From assembly GCA_029204225.1 (NCBI GenBank), contig CM055099.1:68989349-69053348 (forward strand): a stretch of 64,000 nt of DNA, given 5' to 3'. Shown one piece after another: positions 22,500 through 35,800 of the stretch; the first letter of the stretch is position 1; every line of letters starts with the position of its first letter. The notes beneath the pieces are model-generated. The model saw only the letters and a program-made list of their open reading frames with translations, ran no database searches and was not told where the DNA came from. The position numbers were made by a program, and so were the translations under genes. This stretch comes from Diphasiastrum complanatum (Eukaryota > Streptophyta > Lycopodiopsida > Lycopodiales > Lycopodiaceae).

Positions 22500-23195
22500 A
22501 AACAATGGCTTCAATCAGCAACATGTAGAGCAAAATCTGTATCTGTACGATACTTGATTCTTTAGGATCTAACTTTCTGCCTGGAAAGTTAAGACATCAC
22601 TGATACTCAAGGGCGAAGGACTCTTTCCCTGGGTAGATGGCACAGAAGAAATGCCTACGACATCAGGCAAGGAGCTACGCGAATGGAGGGAGAAAAACGA
22701 CAAGGCAGTAGCCTTGCTATCATTTTTCATCGAAGATAGTCTCACACTTGACCTGGCCACACTCTCCAAAGCTAAGGAGATGTGGGATGCATTACTCACC
22801 GGATTTCAGACGAAATCAAGAAGTCAAATCATGATGCTGAAAGATCAGCTGACGAATTTACAGTGGGATAAAAAAGACCTCACTTCTTTTGTAAGAAAGA
22901 TGAAGGATCTATTTCTATCACTACATAACTCTGGAGCAGAGAATGCAGTGTCAACTGAGAAGCAGCTCACGAACCTGTTGAGAGCCTTACCCAGATCATT
23001 CCAGATGACAAGAAACCTGCTCGCGTAAGATCCTATCATGAACCTTGAAAAGGCGATTGTTGAGATTTGAGAGGAAGTCGAGGCCAGAGAACACCTTGAT
23101 CACAAGGTTGGTTCTGACCAGGCCCTCTACGGCAACAAAGAAAAATCCAAAAAAACAATTTAAGCCTAAGAGGGAGTCGAATCAGAGACAGGACC
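22500..23195 (+). pseudogene. Copia gag of the nested element
   Basis: The frame from about 22,505 (MASISN, stop, then frameshift) leads into the open frame at 22651-23028. This has KAKEMWDALLTGFQTKSRSQ and MMLKDQLTNLQW, the UBN2-type gag pattern (A-x-x-x-W-x-x-L ... L-x-x-x-L-x-x-L). It continues with two stops to the basic region NQRQDRD at about 23,195, just before the zinc knuckle should begin. The knuckle is instead found on the other strand. Confidence 0.8.
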
Positions 23196-23204
23196 GTGAT
23201 TAGC

Positions 23205-23870
23205 AAGCATCAGCCCAATTCACATATTCTATGAATTTGTCAAATGCTTCAGATTTATTCTGAATAAAATACACTCTAGCAAATTTGCTATAGTCATCAA
23301 TGAAGGTTATATAATATCTTGAACCTCCTACTGAGATGACGTTAAATGGTCTGCAGATGTCAGAATGCACTAACTCCAGAATCTTAGTCATTCTGTAGGA
23401 GTCTTTGATGAATGGAGTGCGTGACATCTTGCCCTTCAAACATGAATCATAGGTGGTCAAACTGGTTGCATTCGAGATGTTAGACATTATTTGTCTTGAT
23501 GTCGCGAAGTGTGAGGTGGCTCCTGAGTCTAGGATCACCTCGTGTGTGTCAGATGTTGACGTTGCACACATGTCTTCAAACATGTAGGCGGTCGAACAGT
23601 TTCTATTCGTTCTTTCTTCGTCCAACTTTGAGATCTCGGGCTCTTTGACATAGGATGAACTGTTGCTATTCTCCTATCTGTTCTGCGCTGATTTGTTCCT
23701 CGGGTTCTGGCGGCAATCCATGGCTGCATTACCCTTCTTGTGGCAATGAATACACTCAATCTTGGGATTGAGCCAGCATGTATCTACTGTATGCCCGTCT
23801 CTTCTGCATCTCATGCAAGTCTTCTTGTCTGCACCTTGCTGCTTCGACCTCCCTTTAGTCTTCCAGCTAG
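23205..23870 (-). pseudogene. Inverted segment: zinc knuckles, protease, integrase N-part
   Basis: Read on the minus strand from 23,870 down, it gives CMRCRRDGHTVDTC (a full CX2CX4HX4C knuckle), then CIHCHKKGNAAMDC (the His is replaced by Asn). Next come the aspartic protease block EVILDSGATSHF and the start of the integrase core, with LVHSDICRP and YYITFIDDYSKFARVYF. The gag before it and the integrase remainder after it are on the plus strand. The order of domains is exactly what a copia polyprotein would have if this block were turned around, so it is an internal inversion, not a second element. Confidence 0.85.
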
Positions 23871-24475
23871 TTAAGCAAATCAGGACAGATCGAGGTGGCG
23901 AATACATCTCGAATCAATTCACTAACTTCTGCAATGATCGTGACATCATTCATAGAAGAACCGTAGCCTACACACCGTAGCACAATGGTGTTGTTGAGAG
24001 AAAGAATAGGACCCTGATGGAAGCAGCCAGATGCACGATGGCCCACTCGAAAGCTCCAAGGGTACTGTGGGCTGAAGCAGTAGCTACAGCTGCATACATC
24101 CAAAATAGGACAGGTAAGTCTGGTGTCCCTCACATGACACCACACGAGTTATGGTGGGGTAGAAAGCCCAACCTGTCTCATGTCAGAATCTTTGGCTGTG
24201 CAGCTTATGCACATATTCCAAATAAGCTTCGAAAGAAGCTTGATGAGAAAGTCGAACTGGGATTTCTAGTAGGCTATGACAACAATTCGTCATACTGCAG
24301 AATCTACATGCCAGACACGAACACTGTGAAAACAGTGAGAGATGTCAAATTCGATGAGAGCAGGACAATGGCCAACGACGATCCTGTCAGCTACAAAGTT
24401 CTGGAGAGACAGTACTATGGCTTGCCACCAATGACAGAGGGAGCAGAGGACGAACACGAAATCGAATATTTTTGA
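23871..24475 (+). pseudogene. Copia integrase remainder of the nested element
   Basis: The frame starts QIRTDRGGEYISNQF (second catalytic Asp). After a stop at about 23,980 comes HNGVVERKNRTLMEAAR (catalytic Glu) and then an intact open stretch to 24475 with RVLWAEAVATAAYIQNR, LSHVRIFGCAAYAHIP and LGFLVGYD. The first catalytic Asp is in the inverted segment to the left. Past 24475 the acidic tail continues to about 24,620, then gives way to the outer element. Confidence 0.85.
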
Positions 24476-24619
24476 GTTGCCTCCCATTTGAACGACAAAT
24501 CAGAAGAAGAAAGATTCGAGAGGCAACCTGTTGCCGCAGTTCCTATAAACCAAGATGGTTCCGGACCAAGCAGAGCAGACAAAGGCAAAGGAGAAGTATG
24601 TGAAGAGTTCAAAGTAGGA

Positions 24620-25240
24620 TGTACTTTGAATGATATCATTGTGAATGATAGTGAGGAAGAATCATTATCATATGAGTCATTACCTAAAGCATTGAATAGA
24701 AGTTCTTGTTTGAAAAAAGAGAGTACTTCAATCATCCTTATGTTGAAGGTACTAATCATTTTTTTCATGGCTTTCAATGTTTTTGAGGTTTCTACTTCTT
24801 ATGATGCAATCATTACGAAGGAGTCTTATGAAGGAAAGAGCAATGGAAGATTGGTTCTTGGGAAGATCCAAGGCATGGATCTCACATCTCTTCATCAACT
24901 CAGAGGATTCTGTGATTATGAATTGATCACTCATGATCGAGATGGCAAAAGGTTGATTGGAGAAGACTACATGGAGCAAATCGAGAGGCAATTTTTTCAA
25001 GGCAAGGGAGATCTCATTGGTGAGCTTATTGAGGTTTGTTATGGACTCAAGTTGGTTGGATTTATTAGGTTTGATACTCATCTTCACCTACTCTACTTCA
25101 TGTTGGATGGAAAGTTTGGAATCTATCTTTTGATTTATGATGGTGACATTGGTGGCATTGTTTTCACTAACCTTTATGGAAATTCGAGATCAAGCATTGA
25201 TGAGATCTTGTTGGATCTAGATCATATGTTTGAGAGGTAG
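24620..25240 (+). pseudogene. Open frame from a highly eroded copia RT
   Basis: An uninterrupted frame whose pattern follows copia RT, with the key motifs changed. EDYMEQIERQFFQGKGDL aligns with the D-x-Y-M-E-Q-P-x-G-F-x-x-G-K block. LIEVCYGLKLVGFIRF aligns with the L-x-x-A-L-Y-G-L-K-Q-x-x-R-A-W block. FGIYLLIYDGDIGGIVFTN aligns with the Y-V-D-D catalytic block, but the paired Asp is lost (Y-D-G-D). The D-x-x-x-A-F-L motif A is also missing. The frame stays open for about 200 codons despite these losses. It cannot be an active RT. Confidence 0.55.
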
Positions 25241-25356
25241 TATTTCCAGAGGTCCAGGTCTAAAGATATTCATATCTTTGATGATCAAGAGCAAGATAAA
25301 CAAGTGGAATTGCTTTACTCACACGTTTTGGAGAATTTTCTTGTGTAGATGATGCT

Positions 25357-26373
25357 ATGCAAGCGGATATTGGTTCTCATGGTTTTCATGCTGGAAGGTT
25401 GATCTCAAAGGGCTTCAACAACGCCAAGGGATTCAACAATACCAAAGGGCTTCAACAACACCAAAGGGAAAGTGGCAATTTGGAGCTAGTCAAGAGCATC
25501 AAAGGAGGGTCAATTGGCAAAGATGTTTTGGATCTATTTTTGCAGGTTTTGAAGACTCAAGTAAGGTCAAAGGATCAGCAAGAAAGTGTTGTTAAAGTTT
25601 ACTTTACTTGTTCTATCTCATGTTTGAGCAATTTCATGTGGATGTGTGCAAATGGTCAAGATATGGTAAAACTAGCTACATTGGTTTGCATCATTTTGAT
25701 TTTGGAGTTGTACTAGCATTCTTGGATGATTTTGCTGATAGAAATGAAGCTATTGGAGGTTCATTATGTCACTCATCCATGTCTAAGTTCTCAAGTGTTG
25801 AGCTACTTGGTGCCAATACTTGGAGATTGTCAAATTTTGGTGAATTCATGGTCACTTTCTTGTGTCAAGTAGATCTTGAAGAAATAGTAGTGCTAGCACT
25901 TAGTTATATGGAGTCATGTGGTGTTGGATTAGAATCATTGATGTACTCATTTACTCATGGATTTCCAAGGTTTGATGGTTTCTTGCGGCAAGATGGCAAT
26001 GGAGGCTCATTCATGGAGTTTTATGGTGGAGACATATCAAGAAAGGACAAAGTTGGAGGAGACAAGCAAGCAAGTGGTCATCACTCACATTTATTATTTT
26101 TTTGTTGTAATTTTCCAGAGACTTCAAAGTTTGAAACATGGAGGAATCATTCTGTTTACATTCTATTTGGTTATTCATGTTCTAGTTACATCTTGATGTG
26201 TAAAATTGATGTAAGAAATAGTGAAGCATCCAATTTGGACACTATTCTCTATATCAATTATGGAAACTACTTTAGAACATTAGAAATGAGGTCCATACTC
26301 AGGATGGAGATCATTATAAAGCTGGATCAAAGTTCTATGGTTAAAAATATGCCAAAACTAGTTGAAGAGAGAG

Positions 26374-26378
<5 letters not shown>
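25357..26378 (+). pseudogene. Open frame from an eroded copia RNase H, ending in the 3' LTR
   Basis: Two overlapping frames (25357-25716 and 25608-26378). The second has VDVCKWSRYGKTSYIGL, which aligns with the copia block A-V-K-W-x-x-R-Y-L-x-G-T-S-x-x-G-L. LAFLDDFADRNE aligns with the D-A-D-x-A-G-D block and VDLEEIVVLALSYMES with the T-E-A-E-Y block. The catalytic acids are mostly displaced, yet the frame is open for 256 codons. Its TGA stop (26376-26378) lies within the first five bases of the 3' LTR. A related broken copy is at 11122-11786. Confidence 0.5.
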
Positions 26379-27101
<723 letters not shown>

Positions 27102-27203
27102 TAAACTATTCAACATTCATTTGTAGTGAATTTGACAAGATCTATAAAATATGGGAATAAGATCTTAATGTTCTGAGAACTTTTAATGGTGATGGAGAGG
27201 TAC

Positions 27204-27303
<100 letters not shown>

Positions 27304-28668
27304 GCCCAAATCCACGTCTAAGGGATGAAATTCTAAAATTTATGTGCAGTCAAAATTGTCAAGTGTACGCAATGGCTTGCCCACAAGCACAATGATGGCG
27401 ACCTATTCCAAGATGTCATTCACGGGCTAAGTAGCTCACATGCACATTCAAGGGGAGCTGCTCATCCATAATGGCATTCACAAGTTTAGAAATGTGTTGA
27501 AATGCAATACTAGAACTCCTACATAAGGTTAGCACTATAGCACATCTTGGACATCCAAGAACTTCATAGTGCTTAAAATGCATGTGGGCAAAACAATTCT
27601 AAGATCCTCAAAGAGATGCTCATGGACACCAGTAGAGAGATAGAGAGATACTTCCCACATGCACATTTAAGCACTAGAAGTCCTCATCTCCATGACATCC
27701 CAGACCTAGAGGGCTTAAGCTCTTAGTTCCAAGATGTGCTCAGCTACACATTTTCAAACTGCTCGTTAACTTTGTAACTGTAAACATTTTGCACATATGA
27801 GAATTGGCTCATGCTTAAGATGCATGTAGGTGAAGCACCTCTAGGATCCTCTACAAGCTACTCAATCTATATGCTCATCCAGAATGTTTTATTTTCCTGT
27901 GGATTATGCATGCAATTTCAGTACATTATCTCTCAAACCTAATCAGTTGTTTCGAGTTAGAGGCAAGATATTAGGGAAAGACATGAATGTACTACTCGAT
28001 TCAAGCAACACTTGTGAAAATTGTCAACATTTCTTAGCTAGTTTGAGGCCTAAATTGGCAATTTTTGTACATAGTTTTGGTGATGGAGTTTCACACGTGT
28101 GAACTAGACCTAAATTTTTTTATTTACTGTACTTTTTCAATATGAAGAAGTGTCAAACTTCAGACCCTTCGAAATGAGACCATTTTAATGTATTTTGGTC
28201 ATATATGTCATTTTTAGATATTTTTCATATATAGGGAGTATTAGGGTCAAGTACCTTTTAGAGAGAGGAGAGAGAGTCATCTTTCGCATCCATAAATAGT
28301 AAGAAATGTGTGGAGGAACAGGTTGAAGAAACCTATTGTATGATTCATTGAGATCAATAGATCATTGTCATTGTTTCTTCCTCCATCTAGAGCATTCTCT
28401 TGTGTATTGTCTTCAAGCTTTTGTGTATGATCTTAAGAGGTTTTCAAAAGTGGTAGGTTGTTGTTGGGCGCCCTGTTTGCTGTTATTTTTGGCTGCCATC
28501 AGTACCTTTTATTAGTTTCTTTTGTCTCTTGAATGCTTTGTCAAGTTCATGTGTATCAAAGGTAGCATTAGGATGCTTTTCCATTTCTAGCTTTTGTAGC
28601 TTGTTGTGCAAAGATCTTAGCCAAGTATTTTGGGAGTTTGAATCCAATCAAGATCCACTTTTTTCACA

Positions 28669-28680
28669 TGGTATCAGAGC
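28669..28680 (+). promoter_or_regulatory. Primer-binding site (initiator tRNA-Met type)
   Basis: TGGTATCAGAGC directly follows the LTR that ends in TTCACA. Confidence 0.9.
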
Positions 28681-29586
28681 TGGTTGGCAACTATTTTTGG
28701 TAAGGTTTTCATTTATGGTGATATTTGGATGTTTGATCAAGTTCTAGCATGATTATGCATTGTATTATTGATCAAATCTTACTAACCTTTGTTTTGTGAG
28801 TTGAACTTGTGGATCAAAAGCATATTTCAAGTCTATTGAAGATCAGAAGCTGAGAAGAAGCTATTTTGGATCAGATCATCACATCCAAACATTTGTTGAT
28901 TGTGAGGCTTGTGTATATTCAATACTAACAATGTTCTTTTCATTATATTGTTGATAATCTCCATTTTTTGTATGAACACATTCTCCTTATGTGGATGAAC
29001 CTTCTCCTTAAGTGGATAGCAAATGCTCTTTTGAGTGAGTTTGTGATTCTCATAAAGGCTAAGCAAAGCTCCCATTTGGATGAATGATCCCCTTTTTGGG
29101 TGAACATATTGCAAGCTCCATTGTAAAGAGCATATCGTAAAGTTTGTCATCAATTTTGGCATAAATTTGGTGTACTTTGTTGAGCATATAAGTAACTATC
29201 TTATGTAATTTAATTGGAGCATTTGTTGGAAGGTTTTAACCATTATGCAAATGTGTTTTCAGGTTCTTAACAGGTTGAGGAACATTCTCATGTGAAGTGA
29301 TCTTAGATCTACATCTAAACATCAAGATTTGACAAGCTAGTGAAGCTAGTCTTGTGATTCACTAAGTGTGCTTATACATTCACCTCTAAAGCTTGTATTT
29401 ATCACTTGATGGAGTTTATAAACTTTTAGAAGTGTGGTTTACATGTGGTTTTATAGGTTGAATCAATCTCTTAGTGTGTTGATCATATGTTGTCTAGTTT
29501 GTTCAATACTAGGTAAACTTGGCATCCTAGTTTTGTGTATTTTCTAAGAATGCATTTCTATTTTCAATCCTTCACTTAGTGTATTT

Positions 29587-30240
29587 TGTGAAGGATTTCA
29601 GATCATTCAAGATCCGATCCATGTCCCAAATCTTTGGTTACAATAAGGAGCAAACCAACAATCCTGCCAATGTAGAAAAATCAGCATCTACATACAAAAT
29701 GAGATGCAAACTCTAAGAGATATTGATCAAACATGAACCAAAACATAAAATATGTTTGTTTTCCGTACAATTACAGTACTCTACTATATTTCACACGTGT
29801 GAAACCGAAAATAGCAATAAATGATCATTCTACACATATAATTGCAAGATAACACCAAGATAGTACACCAATGAGTAGTAGAACCCAAAGAGAACCATGT
29901 ATAATGATGAAATGAGAGATAGAAGAGAGAAGATATGTGTCTCCACGAGTTACATCCTTTTATAGAGTTTTCAGACCTTATTTGGCCACTTGGCTTTCCC
30001 TCCAAAATGTAAACCCTACTGTTTTTGGGTCTAGATTCAATGTACCCAAAGTTCAAATTTGAATCTCTCTCAAACTCGACTACCAACTTTCCCACACTTT
30101 CCAAAAGTGTTTATTGAATGTATTTTAAACTAATATAACTTCAAAAATTTTATCTCTAATTCTAAAATGAGTTTTGGCCTCTTATTGACAATTTACCAAA
30201 ATGTGACTAAACTAGACTAAACTAGTTGAAATCTCTCACA
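29587..30240 (-). repeat. Solo LTR of the 19.7-27.1 kb element family, reversed
   Basis: The reverse complement begins TGTGAGAGATTTCAACTAG and ends ATCCTTCACA. It follows the 19.7-27.1 kb LTRs throughout (blocks 'gattcaaatttgaa', 'ctctcatttcat', 'gtagatgctgatttttct'). Where those LTRs carry long (CT)n runs, this copy has only a short imperfect CT stretch. No internal sequence adjoins it, so it is a solo LTR. It is in the leader of the copia element at 28.1-31.1 kb. Confidence 0.88.
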
Positions 30241-30541
30241 GTTTTGTGTATTTTCTAAGAATGCAAGTAACTCTTCACACCATAACTTGATTTGGTCACT
30301 TGCTGAAAAGTTTGAGAGCCCAAGAAAGAGTGTGTTCAGGTTGGTTTGAGTTTGCAATCCATTCTTAGTGTGTGCAAAGTGTTGCATGTGTTTCAATCTT
30401 CCTGTCTATGCTTGGAAACCATCTAGGTTCAAGATAGAAGTGTTTTAGGGTCATAGATCTCCTTATTAATCATTTGTTGAGAGAAAAGTGAGTGCTAGGG
30501 GCATTAGTACAAAACCTAAAAGTTGAAGAATCATTAGATTC

Positions 30542-31080
30542 ATGGCTTCCAATGTGGAATCATGTTAGAACCTAATGGTAGGTTGAGTTCATCAAACTAC
30601 TCTACTTGTAAAGTGAGGATGGAGTCCTTACTTATGTTGAATGATCTCATGGATATAGTTGCAGGAATTGAAGAGAGACCTCTCATACTTCAAGAGCAAC
30701 CAATGCTTGATAAGAAGGCTACAAGGGCTCTTTATATTATCAAAATGAATGTTACCAATGAACTTCTCAAGGAAGTTGGTAAGAGTCAAAGTGCAAGTGA
30801 GGCATGGAATGCCTTGAAGAAGCTCTTTGAATCAAAGTCCACATCTAGGGTATTGACCCTAAGGAGGCAAAGATTTTCTAGTAGGCTAAGAGAGGGTGAA
30901 AGTGCTCATGCATTTGTCTTGAGGGTTAAGTCCTTAAGTGATGATCTAGCATGCATTGATGAAAGCATAAAAGATGGTGAAATAGTCCAAGTTATGTTGA
31001 ATGGTTTGCTGGATGAACATGCTAACCTTGTGCAAATTTATTTAGCCAAAAGACTTGGTGTGGACACGTGTGCTGGTACC
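30542..31080 (+). pseudogene. Copia gag fragment
   Basis: It starts MASNVES, then a stop/frameshift, then an open frame with GRLSSSNYSTCKVRMESLL (the copia gag L-x-G-x-N-Y-x-x-W-K-x-x-M pattern). This continues with SEAWNALKKLFESKSTSR, LTLRRQRFSSRL and DGEIVQVMLNGL. It resembles the gag at 45874-45509 (both have IKMNVxNE and TSRxLTLR), so the two belong to related families. Coding similarity fades about residue 160, near 31,050. Confidence 0.85.
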
Positions 31081-31149
31081 AGAGCACATCCATGCTATAC
31101 TCACCCCAAGTGACCCTTACGGTGTAAGGTGTGTCACGCACTACTGTCC

Positions 31150-32437
31150 ATACTACTGTGCATATTCATGATTTCCTGGTTCAACATAATCTTGAATCTG
31201 AAGCGGCAGCTGAGGAACAAGCTGATCCCAAGCTTGTCGATCTTCTCCCGACGCCATTTTCACCACATACAAGTGAGTACTTGGCTTGGTAGCCACCCTG
31301 AGCTTCTGCACCAATTTAGCATTTATGATCTATGTGTGGAACCATCATCAAAAGAACAGTCACAACTTGGCGTCCTACAATTCCATTCATACGAATGAGA
31401 TCGTGGGGGCCAAAAACAGCTATATTAAAACAACAATTCTTGCAACTAGTGTCATCCTTAAAAGATTAATCAACAAAAGAAATACAAGAATTACCTGGCG
31501 CTTTAAAAGATTTAGGTTGCCTGCCAGATTTCTTTTGCTTTTCCTGTGGGCAATCTTTTGAAAGATGCTCCTTTTCCATGCAGGAGAAGCATAACCCGTC
31601 GGTTCTCGCCTTGTCGTAGTCTGTGTGATCCAATTTGACGTGTTTTTTTTCGCCTTGGAAACCAGTGTCCGTCGTCTTGTCTCTGCCCCGCTTCTTGAAA
31701 AAAAAAATTTCTTTCTGCTCAGCCTTGGGCAAAGTTTGCTCCTTGCAAGAGGCAAAATGGGTGTCATCAAAGATTTTCACAAAGCAAATCGCATCTTCGA
31801 TTGTTTACAGTTGATTATGCCGCTCTTCTAGTGAAAATTCTTTTGGAAGCCCCAAGATAAAATGTAACTTCAACAGGATAGGATCGATTCGCGAAGCGAA
31901 TCGGGACAAGATTTCATAAAATTCCTGGATATAGGCATCTAACGGCCTAGTACCCATCTATACGGTGGCGAAACGCCGCCAATGATCGAAATCATCCAAC
32001 ACCGGAAGAAAAGCTGTTTTAAAGGCTTCTTGAAAGGCATCCCATGTAGAAGGGGCAGTAGCCCTCTCCTTCAGATCCTGCCACCATGTAAACGCCTTTT
32101 TGGGTAAGAACATGAGAGTAGAGGCGATCTTCGTACAGTCAGGCGCATCGTGCATGGAAAAATGACTATTCCATCGATCTAGCCATGACAATACCACATC
32201 GGGAAGCCGGTCTTTTTTTTCACCCGAAAAGAATTCTGGATTAAACATTGGATATACGCCAACGGACCGCGAGTGCGTCGAAGAACGCCACTCTTGCTCG
32301 GCCACGACATGTTTGGCCTGCATTTCTAAAATTTGGTTCTGTAAAAGATTTAGGGCCTGTACAAGCTGGTTAGTGTCTACATCAGGAGGAGGAGGTGGTG
32401 ACAACGGTCCTTTACCCGAGGGCATAGCAGGGTCCAT
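31150..32437 (-). pseudogene. Gypsy gag with zinc knuckle, fragment
   Basis: Starts at the ATG 32437 (MDPAMPSGKGPLS). It contains the retrotransposon gag core (WLDRWNSHF, FLPKKAFTWWQDL, STWDAFQEAFKTAF, then after a stop PLDAYIQEFYEI and LKLHFILGLP). A basic region and a zinc knuckle CFSCMEKEHLSKDC (CX2CX4HX4C) follow. Past a break, a further minus-strand stretch reads KLVQKLRVATKPSTH near 31,290. The rest of pol is absent. Flanking sequence to the right (32,560-32,860) may contain its LTR (a minus-strand 'tatataac' at about 32,790), but no paired LTR or primer-binding site was found. Confidence 0.75.
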
Positions 32438-32861
32438 GGCGCTCTAAGGGAGGAAGCAAAGGAAAAACTGCAAGGGCTTCGCAACAAAAGGACTTAGAGA
32501 ACTTGAGACCACTACTCAAGGAGAAAGCCACAATAAGCACCTCAATGATGGAAATGGAGCCTTTACCCCCCATCCCACTTCTTTTCCTTCCAAAAATGTC
32601 TTGTTGGGTGGCGAGCCTTATGGTCACCACCTAGCTTATAGACAAGTCCCCTAACTTAACTAAACATAACTATCTTAAAGATAGTTAGCCCTTGTTAAGT
32701 CTTATTAAATGTATTTGGGCCCTTGTTGGCCAATTATCCTTATTAATTACTTTGGAGGGCCTAAAGAGAGAATCGCCTTGTTATATAGGCTAATAGCTCC
32801 TTTTGGGCCTACAAAGCTTACAATGGATATTCTAATGTGTTGGTAAGTGCTAATGTACTAG

Positions 32862-35800
32862 TAGCGAATAGATTAGGAGGAGGAAGGGTGTAAGGATTGT
32901 CACATGAAGATCTACCTAGATCTTGTTGCATGCAACCAAAAGGACACTTGTGGAGCCAAACCACCAAACCAACATGAAACAAGTAGCCAAATCCCTAACC
33001 GCTTCACCCCCAAACCATGGTAATTGAATGCAAGAGAAGAGAGGATCTTGGCTTCATGAATCAGAAAATCCAATAGGAAGATCGAGTTCCACAAGTATAT
33101 ATAATTTTCATTAGAGATAGAATATTCTTTCTAGGATCCCATACAACCCAATTATATGCAATTGACCTCCTATTCTTGCATAATAGCAGTCAAAACACCA
33201 TGCAAGTGCTCCTCCATAGTCCATAGTCCAAATATAGGTCTGGGCCTCCATAAGACTATTAATTACATTACCAACCAAGTTTGGAATGACGAGGCATAAG
33301 CATACATTTGTTATATAGCCTATGCTATTCTTGTGAAAGAACCACAATTTTTTGAGCAAAATGGAGTGGTATTCCATCATTGAATTAGCACTAGAACAGT
33401 TGCTAGGAGACCGCGATCCAATGTTGGTCATGCATAATACTTTCATGCCAACAAAGACAGCAGAATGAATGTCTAAAAGTGCATTAGGGATATTATTTGC
33501 ACCACAAGTCAATGCATATAAATACATCAAGAATCATTATGCAAAACAAAAGTAGTATAAACCACTCACCAAAGTAGTAATGAATCGTCATCTAGATGCA
33601 ATAGCTAAGAAAATTGCAACAAAGCAACACAAGGGAATCATATGGTGGAAACTTACCAACCCAACCAAACCTAGATAGAACGGATCTATCCCCCGAGCTA
33701 TGGATCAATCACTCAAAAAGAAAAGAGGAATGTAGGTTGATATTCCAAGGAATATTCTAGCCATCCTGCGGAACATCTTTAAAAATACAACCAGAATAGA
33801 ATCTAAACGCAGAACTTGCCCATCAAGTTCAGGCTTTTACTTGATCCGTAATGGCTTAAGTTATTCAGTTCTAAGTTTAAATTGTCATGGGCATTGCACA
33901 TAGATATGTGATTTCAAGTTATGTAAAAGTTAGTCACAAAGGCCTATTGGGGGTTTGTCCCATGGCACCAGTGTGATTCAAAGTTAAGTTAGTCTATGTG
34001 GCTTACTTGTCCCATAGTGCATTTCTGTAAGTGACCACCACTCCAAGTATAAATAGAGTGGAAGAGTCCATTTTCAAGAAGAACCTCATTCGCAATACAT
34101 GACTACCTTTCTCTTTGAGTGTTCTCCCTTGTGTGGTTTCATGTACTGTGTTACTTCACATTGTATTGTATATTATTCATCTGGCAACATATAAAGTTAA
34201 TCTAGGCCCTCCATTCTCTAGTAGGGTAAGCCTTAGAGGATGAGATTTTAGGTTAAGCCATCAAATTGAATTAGGTTAAGCCGTTTTATGAGTGAAAGCT
34301 TTGTATGCTGAGTTACTACTGACCGCTGGTGGGGATCAATCCATTGCCTTCAAATCTCGAGACCGCCGATGACGACGCCTATCCAGGTACTGCCACCCTC
34401 AAGTGATAATATAAGAACGGGAGACTCTAGTGAGGCAAATGACAGTGACGTGTCAACAATGCCAAACATGTCAAACCATGATCAGATTTCATTGGAATAA
34501 CTCAAAACTATTATGAGACTCTATGTTATCACCAATGGTAAGATACAGAGCAAAAATGGCTATTTTTGCATATTTCATCATGGTAAGTATTCGCATAGAG
34601 GTAAAACATCTCTAAACGATTCCTAGCAAAAACTTTAACACATGTGCAAATACTCTACTTACATATCTTGACCAAGAATTTGAAAAAGGCCCCCTTAAAA
34701 TGGTCAAAATTGGCTTGTACGAATATGTTGGAGGTACTTTTGCCCTAAGGACCAGAGGCTCTAGAAATATCAAGAAAGTCCAAAGAAGGTGAGAAAAACA
34801 TAACAACCTTCTCCAAATTATCTTACGGTACAAATTCTTGATCTTGCCTCGAATAGAACTCGCACGGTACACGCACAATCTTTTTTTGACAATGTTGGCC
34901 TTTGTGCATACCTCTTACCTTGCATGCAAATTCTCTAGAGCTAAAACTAGCAGAGTCATACCCCAATACCACTCGAAAGATCAAAGTTTGGAAACTTAGC
35001 ATCATCAATCCAAGCTGATTATCTAGAAGATACCAATGTGTCTGCTCATCAAGTTGATCCATTTGCACATTACCAAAATTAGTAGTATTAGATGTGTCTA
35101 GGCTCGTCTAGTCATACTGATTCTTTTGTCATCCACGAATACATAGTTGCTTCTGATCCAAATAGAGTCCATCCTATCTAACAACCATGTAAGGTCTATC
35201 TCAAGCACCATCCATAGATAAGACCGACAATGTACCACTTCAGATTTGTGTCTTCATTACGTCTCTATGACCAAGCAATTCATATCATACCTTGGAGCCA
35301 AGTTTTGAGCTACCGTATGATGAATCATTAGTTTTGTGTTTAGATGACAACCCGTATTTTTTTTATCTGAGTGAAAGTAATCTACGACATATTTGTCTTA
35401 TTGCATGCTATGTAAATGCTACACGTTATGACTTTATTTTTTCTTTTGTAACAATGTAGCTATGGCCTTGTGCCAAGTTCGATACTGGATTGCAAGAGTT
35501 TGGTCTAAGAGTGTCATGCAAATCCTTCTATAGAGTTATCTGCTACAATTTTTCATTTTTTTCTCTTATTTCAAGTTTTGTCCTGTCAACTATGTCGTTT
35601 GTTGCTACCTATTTATTTGTTCTATTGTCGTATGGTTTGGTGTGTTTTCTTTTGCAGCAGTACTATAGGTGATATTTCATTAGCAATTTAATTCTACCTC
35701 TACAGTTGTAGTATCACACGAATTTTCATTGGGATATATCTCTACATCTTTACCAATGATTTCAACAACTTTCAATATGAACAAAAAGAGCATTCAAGGA

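Larger units (their letters stand above)
21331..24620 (+). mobile_element. Nested copia 5' fragment with an internal inversion
   Basis: Inserted in the interior of the 19.7-27.1 kb element. It has an LTR-like 5' region rich in 'gaacggttcgcgaac'-type motifs, two primer-binding-site-like repeats, gag (plus), an inverted zinc-knuckle/protease/integrase-N segment (minus) and the rest of integrase (plus). It stops in the variable region after integrase, with no RT, RNase H or 3' LTR. Both ends are approximate: the left is placed just after the outer frame stops at 21320, the right where the outer element's frame resumes near 24,620. Confidence 0.7.
28098..31080 (+). mobile_element. Copia 5' fragment: LTR, primer-binding site, gag
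   Basis: The 571-bp LTR (28098-28668) starts TGTGAACT and ends TTTTCACA; 'cataaatag' near 28,290 is a possible TATA region. The primer-binding site TGGTATCAGAGC is at 28669-28680. A long leader (with a reverse-oriented solo LTR of another family) leads to gag at about 30,542. The element is lost in mid-gag, where a minus-strand gypsy piece begins (about 31,080-31,150). No pol or 3' LTR of this element is in the window. Confidence 0.85.
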
